Below are positions 1-4,422 of a stretch of 6,888 nucleotides of DNA, piece after piece. The notes beneath the pieces were generated by a model. That model searched no databases. It saw only the letters and a program-made list of their open reading frames with translations, and was not told where the DNA came from. This stretch comes from Promethearchaeota archaeon (GTDB lineage Archaea > Asgardarchaeota > Lokiarchaeia > Sigynarchaeales > MK-D1), in the NCBI GenBank assembly GCA_016839385.1, contig JAEOUK010000258.1, positions 1-6,888 on the forward strand, read 5' to 3'. Position numbers and translations under genes: made by a program. The stretch's first letter is position 1; every line of letters begins with the position of its first letter.

Positions 1-1
1 G

Positions 2-649
2 AAAGGAGTTGAAGGACTAAACTGGTTCCGTAAAGATAGGTGGTTGAACGCTGAATCCCATACACAGAAAACAGGATTACCGGGTGTATTTGCGGGTGGA
101 GATATGTTGAAACCCGGACTTATGATAGAAGCAATTGGTCATGGGCGTACTGGTGCTCAATCTATTGATATGTACCTTGGTGGTACAGGGAAACTCTACA
201 TAGAGGATAATGTAACCATCCCATTACCAGAAATAAATCCGAATAATTGGAACACAAAACGACATCATGTAGATGAAATATCCCAAAGGGAACGTGATAC
301 AACTTTCAAAGAAGTGTCGTTGGGATTAAATGACAAAACTGGTCATATTGAGCCAATTCGATGCATTGGGTGTGCTATTATGCAAATAGATACTAATAAG
401 TGCATTGGATGTGGAACTTGCATAAAAAATTGTCCCGCTCAAGCAATATCCTTTAATTTAATGAAAAAATATTATGTATTTGGAGAAAGAATAATTCGTA
501 AAGCAGTAATTGATCCAAAATTATGTTTATGTTGTGGATTATGTGGCTCAGAATGCCCAGTAAATGCTATTTCAACTGTTAATTGGAATGATGGATTATA
601 TTTTGAAGAAATCGAATTATTTCTAAGGCAATCGGGAGGAAATAAATAG
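2..649 (+). CDS. GltD-like FAD/NAD(P)H oxidoreductase with C-terminal two-cluster ferredoxin domain (5' partial)
   Basis: The frame is open to the left edge, so the N-terminus and most of the FAD- and NAD(P)-binding domains lie outside the window. The first ATG or TTG inside is not the real start. What remains begins with the C-terminal FAD-contacting motif of the glutamate-synthase small-subunit family (LPGVFAGGD, then IEAIGHGRTGAQSID, about 80-171). A Cys pair follows (RCIGC, 359-373), the position where this family usually has EAxRCLxC. Next come two classical CxxCxxCxxxCP motifs (about 401-436 and 524-559), each expected to bind a 4Fe-4S cluster. Such proteins pass electrons between NAD(P)H, FAD and ferredoxin-type clusters in the cytoplasm. 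The stop TAG (647-649) overlaps the GTG start of the MvhD-like gene, so the two products probably form one complex. The physiological donor and acceptor cannot be read from this fragment. Confidence 0.88.
   Translation, partial: KGVEGLNWFRKDRWLNAESHTQKTGLPGVFAGGDMLKPGLMIEAIGHGRTGAQSIDMYLGGTGKLYIEDNVTIPLPEINPNNWNTKRHHVDEISQRERDTTFKEVSLGLNDKTGHIEPIRCIGCAIMQIDTNKCIGCGTCIKNCPAQAISFNLMKKYYVFGERIIRKAVIDPKLCLCCGLCGSECPVNAISTVNWNDGLYFEEIELFLRQSGGNK
634..640 (+). promoter_or_regulatory. Strong Shine-Dalgarno site for the MvhD-like gene
   Basis: GGGAGGA lies 8 bases before the GTG at 649, inside the last codons of the upstream oxidoreductase gene. It is the clearest ribosome binding site in the window. 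It decides in favour of the GTG start over the later in-frame ATG at 697, and it shows that the downstream gene was built to be translated, coupled to the one before it. Confidence 0.75.
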
Positions 650-1092
650 TGGCACGAAAGAATCGAGCGATACAACAGTCAACAAGTTCAACTGTAATGA
701 CCAATACTCCAAAAATTGTTGCTTTCATTTGTAACTGGCAAAGTAAAGATAAGAAGAAACACGTCGATTTTGTGGAAAAAAAATATTCAGCAAAAATAAA
801 ATTCTTCCGAGTTATGTGTGCTGCAAGGATTGACCGTGCTCTACTTTAGAAATGTGTTCAAGAAAAAATAGATGGTATTTTCATTGGAATTTGTAATCAT
901 GAAATGTGTCATTATCGTGGTGCTCTTGAGTTATCAGAACAACGTTTCGAGAACACTATCGATCTTCTCGATGCTCTTGGATATGATAAATCACGGATTC
1001 AAGTGTATGAAGATGATGGAGATAGTACAAATTCTCTACCAAAAGTGTTAGAGGAATTTACACAAAAAGTAAATGAATTGGGTGAATATTGA
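649..1092 (+). pseudogene. mvhD: MvhD-like hydrogenase/Hdr iron-sulfur subunit, split by one in-frame UAG
   Basis: The frame has 148 codons including the stop, close to the usual MvhD length of about 140. In methanogens MvhD carries a 2Fe-2S cluster and passes electrons from the hydrogenase to HdrA. Family motifs appear in order: IVAFICNW near codons 23-30, RVMCAARID near codons 54-62, ICNHEMCHY near codons 81-90, and a C-terminal EEFTQKVNELG. A TAG at 847-849 (codon 67) falls between the second and third motifs. Both halves share one frame, so an indel error cannot explain it; only a substitution or genuine UAG read-through can. Without read-through the products would be a 66-residue fragment and, if ATG 904 is used, a 62-residue fragment that splits the ICxxxxC motif. 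The second Cys of the usual CNWC is Gln (codon 739-741). I favour a recent nonsense mutation or a single-base assembly error; UAG decoding is less likely. Confidence 0.72.
847..849 (+). other. In-frame UAG codon inside the MvhD-like gene
   Basis: The TAG sits where methanogen MvhD has a hydrophobic helix residue (the Leu of FILKAF-type sequences), two residues after an aligned Leu-Leu. A Leu TTG codon would become TAG by one base change. No second stop occurs in the 81 codons from 850 up to the final TGA at 1090-1092. Two other genes here (the oxidoreductase and the sulfatase) appear to end in TAG, which speaks against routine UAG decoding in this genome. Confidence 0.8.
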
Positions 1093-1098
1093 ATTTGA

Positions 1099-1554
1099 TT
1101 ACTGAATATAACAAACCATTATCTCAACATCTGTATCTTTAAACACTTTTTTGATTATTTCCCTTACTTTTTCCCATTTCTTTTTATCTAACCCGGATGC
1201 AATTTTTGGCATTGCCAGTTTGGTTATTTTTTCTTTTACAATCTGATTTTTCATCTGGATAAGAGCTTCTTCCAAATTTTCGTAAGTGGGTATATTCCAA
1301 TAGCGTTCTTTTGTGATTAAATTGAATACACGGGTTCCTTCGGTTTTTATGCAAGTAGGATGTTTTAATTCTGCTTCACTTTTTTTTGCTAAAAGAGATC
1401 GTATTTTGAACTTCTTGTTGAAATGATAAGCAATTCCCGCATCCATTTGCTTGTCGGAGCTAATACAATGAACTAGATGATATTCCGAGCCAACTGAAAA
1501 TAAGTCTTGTTGAACTTCTCGAAACTCCATTAATAATCTATGGTTCCCAGTCAT
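1099..1554 (-). CDS. TARG1/OARD1-like macrodomain ADP-ribosyl (O-acyl-ADP-ribose) hydrolase
   Basis: This 151-residue single-domain protein resembles human TARG1 (about 152 residues) nearly end to end. The shared motifs are DLF (D17, the expected adenine-contacting Asp), VHCIS (28-32), DAGIA plus a following KKF, NLITKERYWNIPTYENL (78-94) and MPKIASGLD (115-123). TARG1 acts through Lys84 in LITK and Asp125 in GLD; both are present here as K82 and D123. That predicts removal of ADP-ribose from Glu/Asp side chains or deacylation of O-acyl-ADP-ribose in the cytoplasm. The usual Gly before the Asp of the first motif is Gln. The ATG at 1554 overlaps the sulfatase stop by 17 bases. A second ATG at 1530 gives 143 residues and starts where TARG1 homology begins; neither has a convincing Shine-Dalgarno, so the start is open. 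It is the last gene of a three-gene minus-strand run. Confidence 0.85.
   Translation of the reverse strand: MTGNHRLLMEFREVQQDLFSVGSEYHLVHCISSDKQMDAGIAYHFNKKFKIRSLLAKKSEAELKHPTCIKTEGTRVFNLITKERYWNIPTYENLEEALIQMKNQIVKEKITKLAMPKIASGLDKKKWEKVREIIKKVFKDTDVEIMVCYIQ
1147..1186 (+). terminator. Possible T-tract terminator for the redox operon
   Basis: Several T-runs (about 1147-1152, 1168-1172 and 1181-1185) follow the MvhD-like stop codon by 55-95 bases. Archaeal intrinsic termination needs little beyond T-tracts, so plus-strand transcripts could end here. The same bases encode a lysine-rich part of the macrodomain protein on the other strand (KKKWEKVREIIKKVFK), which alone would explain them. No hairpin is evident. 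Confidence 0.25.
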
Positions 1555-2902
1555 AAATATATCTTTGTGGACTTTTCTCTGGTACTAGAGGTTCTTGAAT
1601 TTCTCCTTTCAGAGCAGGATCATTCGTGGTCTCTAAAAATTTCATTAGCTGTTTTCTTAGTTCTTTTTTAATATTCGTATATTTTTGATTATAAGCAAGG
1701 TTTGATAATTCGTCAGGATCGGTTTCCAAATCATATAATTCCTCCTCAGGACGTGAACTGTAATACTCTGGGTGTTCTTTTAGGTAGGCTTTTCCCGACA
1801 AAGAAGTGGAAATATCATCCGGTATTTCAAATAGGAAGTCTAATGGAACAAAGTTACGAATATATTTCCATTTTTTTGTTCGAATGCACCGAATTGGATT
1901 AAATCCAATATCATGAAATGTTAATTCTCCATGAATTTTTTCTCGAGGAGAATATCTAAATTTAGAATTCTGTAAAAGCAACCCTGCAATACTTCTCCCT
2001 TGAATATCCCTAGGAATAGATACACCAGCGATATCAAGTATTGTAGGAAAGATGTCAATGTTTGAGACGAGATCATCAATCTTTCTTCTCCCGGGCACCA
2101 TTGAGGGCATATTTATAATTAGGGGAACACTCAATCCTGAATCATATAATGTGCACTTATGTCGAGGAAAAGGAATGCCATGATCCACTGTGAAGATAAT
2201 TAGAGTATTTTTAGCAATAGACGATTCATTAATTAAAGTATGAATTTTGCCGATATAATTATCTAGACTCTTCACACAAGAAACAAAATCTAATAAATCC
2301 TGTTTGACAGAAGAACTGTGTTGTGGAAGAGTTAAAGGTACAATTACTTCTTCTGGATCAACAGGAAATCGTGGTTTGGAAGTATTAAATGGACTGGAAT
2401 TATCTTCTAATCCATTAAAACGGTGAGTTTCAAAAAATCCTACTGAACAAAAAAACGGTTGTTGAATTTCTCCATTATCTACTTGTTTTATGAATTTCTT
2501 GAAACGACGAACTACACTCGTTCCCATATGGGGAAAATCAGATCGTGGGGAGGTTGTATCATATCCTAGTTTCTTGGGTTTATGGTGTGTATGTTGAAGT
2601 CCGATTAGATGTGTTGAGTATCCCGCAGTTTTCAAGAGTTGTGGAAGAGTATTATTATTTTCAGGAAGATCCCATCCCATATTCGTCAATCCCATTAACC
2701 CGTTAGAATGGGGCATTTTACCAGTTAATATTCCCCCACGACTTGGAGTACACTGAGGAGCGCAAGAAAAATGTTGAGTTAAGGAGACTCCTTCATTCGC
2801 TAATTTATCAATATTAGGTGTATTCACTGGTTTTCCATAGCAACCAAAATAAGTCCCAGTGTCATGAGTGATTATGAAAATAACATTCGGTTTGGTTTTC
2901 AT
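1538..2902 (-). CDS. Sulfatase, heparan N-sulfatase (SGSH)-like type I family
   Basis: The 454-residue protein covers a full type I sulfatase, which hydrolyses sulfate esters or sulfamates using a formylglycine. The core signature CTPSRGGILTG starts at C51, the Cys to be oxidised, with R55 following; an FGE or anSME maturase would be needed and is not in this window. Other active-site elements are HD (13-14), H160, D240-H241 in TVDHG and K249. The sequences CAPQCTPSR, LPENNNTLPQLLKTAGY and DHGIPFPRHKCTLYD are typical of N-sulfoglucosamine sulfohydrolase relatives, and the C-terminus has the common LYDLETDPDELSNLA. The first metal-binding position, usually Asp-Asp, is His-Asp. There is no signal peptide: MKTKPNVIFI is already the first core strand, so it looks cytoplasmic. 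Its ATG overlaps the previous gene's TGA (ATGA), indicating translational coupling. The exact substrate is not readable; heparan-like N-sulfate is one option. Confidence 0.9.
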   Translation of the reverse strand: MKTKPNVIFIITHDTGTYFGCYGKPVNTPNIDKLANEGVSLTQHFSCAPQCTPSRGGILTGKMPHSNGLMGLTNMGWDLPENNNTLPQLLKTAGYSTHLIGLQHTHHKPKKLGYDTTSPRSDFPHMGTSVVRRFKKFIKQVDNGEIQQPFFCSVGFFETHRFNGLEDNSSPFNTSKPRFPVDPEEVIVPLTLPQHSSSVKQDLLDFVSCVKSLDNYIGKIHTLINESSIAKNTLIIFTVDHGIPFPRHKCTLYDSGLSVPLIINMPSMVPGRRKIDDLVSNIDIFPTILDIAGVSIPRDIQGRSIAGLLLQNSKFRYSPREKIHGELTFHDIGFNPIRCIRTKKWKYIRNFVPLDFLFEIPDDISTSLSGKAYLKEHPEYYSSRPEEELYDLETDPDELSNLAYNQKYTNIKKELRKQLMKFLETTNDPALKGEIQEPLVPEKSPQRYIYDWEP

Positions 2903-4338
2903 ACGGGTTCTGCGTCCTTAAGCAGTTTATAATAGTTTTTTCGAACGTATTCTCCCGCGAGAGGACTAAAACTCGTAAAAGCCTCATAACCACCAACGGT
3001 TATGTATTCATTGAGTGGTAATAAATAAGCTATCCAATCATTAGAATTTTGAAAAATAAACGTATTCTTTCTACCTAATGGAGAATTATTATAGAATTCT
3101 TCTGCGATATCTTCAAATAATTCACCCGGAATTCCTGAAATAGAGAGATTTTTCTTTTTATCCTTAGTCCCAATTGTAATATAATGAACCACACTTTCAA
3201 CAACAAATTCGCTATTTTGACGCCTAACTGAAAATCCAGGAAAATTAGGTTTCTTGGATTCACTCATTATAAGGGGAAATCGAATCAAAATATGTTTTTT
3301 GAATAAGAATTTCAATCTATTCCCAAACCAGACTTTGGATTTATACTTTGTAAAATCTTTCATTGGGATAATAAATCTTCTAAGGTGGGTGTTAAATTCC
3401 ATTTTGTCAAAATAATCCTTATTCTGCAATGTTTTATATAGTTCAAAAGTTTTCTCTGCAAGTATTTGACCAATTCTTTTAGTATCTTCATATGTTCCCC
3501 ACTGAGAATAAATTGAATTTTCATTAATTAACGTATTTTTATGTTCTTTTGCTAACTCATCGAAATCCGTCCCACATGTAGTGATTGGATTTATATCTCC
3601 AGCTGGTGAGGTGAAAAATGCGACATTCAATTTATAATCTGAAATTTTATGGAGATGATTTACTAGTATTCCCGGATAATCTGCAGAGAGCATATTAATC
3701 TGTGAATTCAATGTAGTAGGGTGCATCGCATATGTTACTATCAAACCAATATTTTTCTTAGATTTCTTTTCACGAATGTCTATGATTCCTAAATCAGATT
3801 TCGATTTTCTATCTGGATGTCTTCGATTTATTATCAAGTTATCCTCTATTTTCTTTTTTGTCCATGCAATTTCACACTCTATAAGCTCAGACTTTAACTT
3901 TTCAATTAAATACAGTAGTTTTTTTGAAACCCAAACGTTGTATCTATCATCCATATAGTATGATCCGAACATTATCCCCTTCATAAATCCAACAATCCCA
4001 GTAGGAAATTGGAATTCTCCTCCTTGATCAAAGGATTTATGAGTATGTGTGCAGTGAACTAGCACATTTTCTGGAGGAATTGCAAATTGTGTTTGAATTT
4101 TTGATTTCAAATAATCAGTATATGCTATTGGAAGTTTGAGAAAATCCAATGAAAATAATATCAAGTAATTCCCACTATTTTCAAAAAGAAACGCGGAACC
4201 GTGGATATCGTCCAATTTACCATAACAAAAATTACCATATCCTGCTAAGGGTTTTCCTCGATAATTATCTGGTGTTAGATTCACCCGTCCAAAAGCCGCT
4301 TTCATAAAAATCAATTGGTGTTGAAGATTTTTAATCAT
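2899..4338 (-). CDS. Neutral/alkaline ceramidase-family hydrolase lacking the catalytic Ser
   Basis: The match is to the N-terminal catalytic domain of neutral ceramidases (Pfam neutral/alkaline non-lysosomal ceramidase): NLTPD near residue 20, LAGYG at 31-35, DDIHGSAFLF at 43-52, VHCTHTH at 94-100, YAMHPTTLN at 203-211, SPAGDINP at 244-251, and NEYITVGGYEA at 443-453. The zinc ligands of the Pseudomonas enzyme (two His, one Glu, one Tyr) have plausible counterparts in H98 or H100, H206, E444 and Y451. Its nucleophilic Ser, in GDVSP, is Asn here (N250), so ceramide hydrolysis should not be assumed. At 479 residues it lacks the C-terminal Ig-like domain and any signal peptide. Family homology begins at the second Met (MKAAFGRVN, ATG at 4305), which I slightly prefer; the 4338 ATG has only a weak, distant AGGA. 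It is the first gene of the minus-strand operon. Confidence 0.82.
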   Translation of the reverse strand: MIKNLQHQLIFMKAAFGRVNLTPDNYRGKPLAGYGNFCYGKLDDIHGSAFLFENSGNYLILFSLDFLKLPIAYTDYLKSKIQTQFAIPPENVLVHCTHTHKSFDQGGEFQFPTGIVGFMKGIMFGSYYMDDRYNVWVSKKLLYLIEKLKSELIECEIAWTKKKIEDNLIINRRHPDRKSKSDLGIIDIREKKSKKNIGLIVTYAMHPTTLNSQINMLSADYPGILVNHLHKISDYKLNVAFFTSPAGDINPITTCGTDFDELAKEHKNTLINENSIYSQWGTYEDTKRIGQILAEKTFELYKTLQNKDYFDKMEFNTHLRRFIIPMKDFTKYKSKVWFGNRLKFLFKKHILIRFPLIMSESKKPNFPGFSVRRQNSEFVVESVVHYITIGTKDKKKNLSISGIPGELFEDIAEEFYNNSPLGRKNTFIFQNSNDWIAYLLPLNEYITVGGYEAFTSFSPLAGEYVRKNYYKLLKDAEPV

Positions 4339-4422
4339 TTCAGTTAAAATTCCTAATGAAGTTCACAACACTTCTAGAGAAAGGGGCAAATATTCTAATA
4401 CAAAACTGTTGACTAAAAAAGT
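4339..4422. promoter_or_regulatory. Divergent intergenic region, probable back-to-back promoters
   Basis: The 84 bases separate the minus-strand ceramidase-family operon from the plus-strand beta-mannosidase, so both transcripts should begin here or just beside it. No Shine-Dalgarno precedes the mannosidase ATG. TATTCTAATA (4391-4400) is centred about 27 bases before that ATG, the spacing expected of an archaeal TATA element if the message is leaderless. On the other strand GATTAAAAA (about 4328-4336) sits a similar distance before the alternative start at 4305. Both matches are weak AT-rich boxes. I see no operator palindrome beyond the six-base TCTAGA near 4375. Confidence 0.45.

Noticed and set aside
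472..675. Minus-strand 67-residue frame
   Set aside because: It is antisense to the ferredoxin domain of the oxidoreductase and has no ribosome site or recognisable motif.
904..1092. Separate 62-residue gene starting at ATG 904
   Set aside because: It is the C-terminal part of the MvhD-like gene in the same frame as 649-846. The ATG lies inside the ICxxxxC motif and has no Shine-Dalgarno, so it is described as part of one broken gene.
1084..1100. Selenocysteine reading of the TGA ending the MvhD-like gene
   Set aside because: Some MvhD and HdrA proteins carry Sec at cysteine positions, but this TGA lies after the natural C-terminus and a second TGA follows one codon later.
1702..1902. Plus-strand 66-residue frame
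   Set aside because: It lies fully antisense to the sulfatase C-terminal region and shows no family signal.
3776..3958. Plus-strand 60-residue hydrophobic frame
   Set aside because: It is a shadow of the lysine- and isoleucine-rich coding on the opposite strand in the ceramidase-family gene.
4370..4380. TCTAGA palindrome as an operator
   Set aside because: Six bases is too short to distinguish from chance, and no extended dyad surrounds it.
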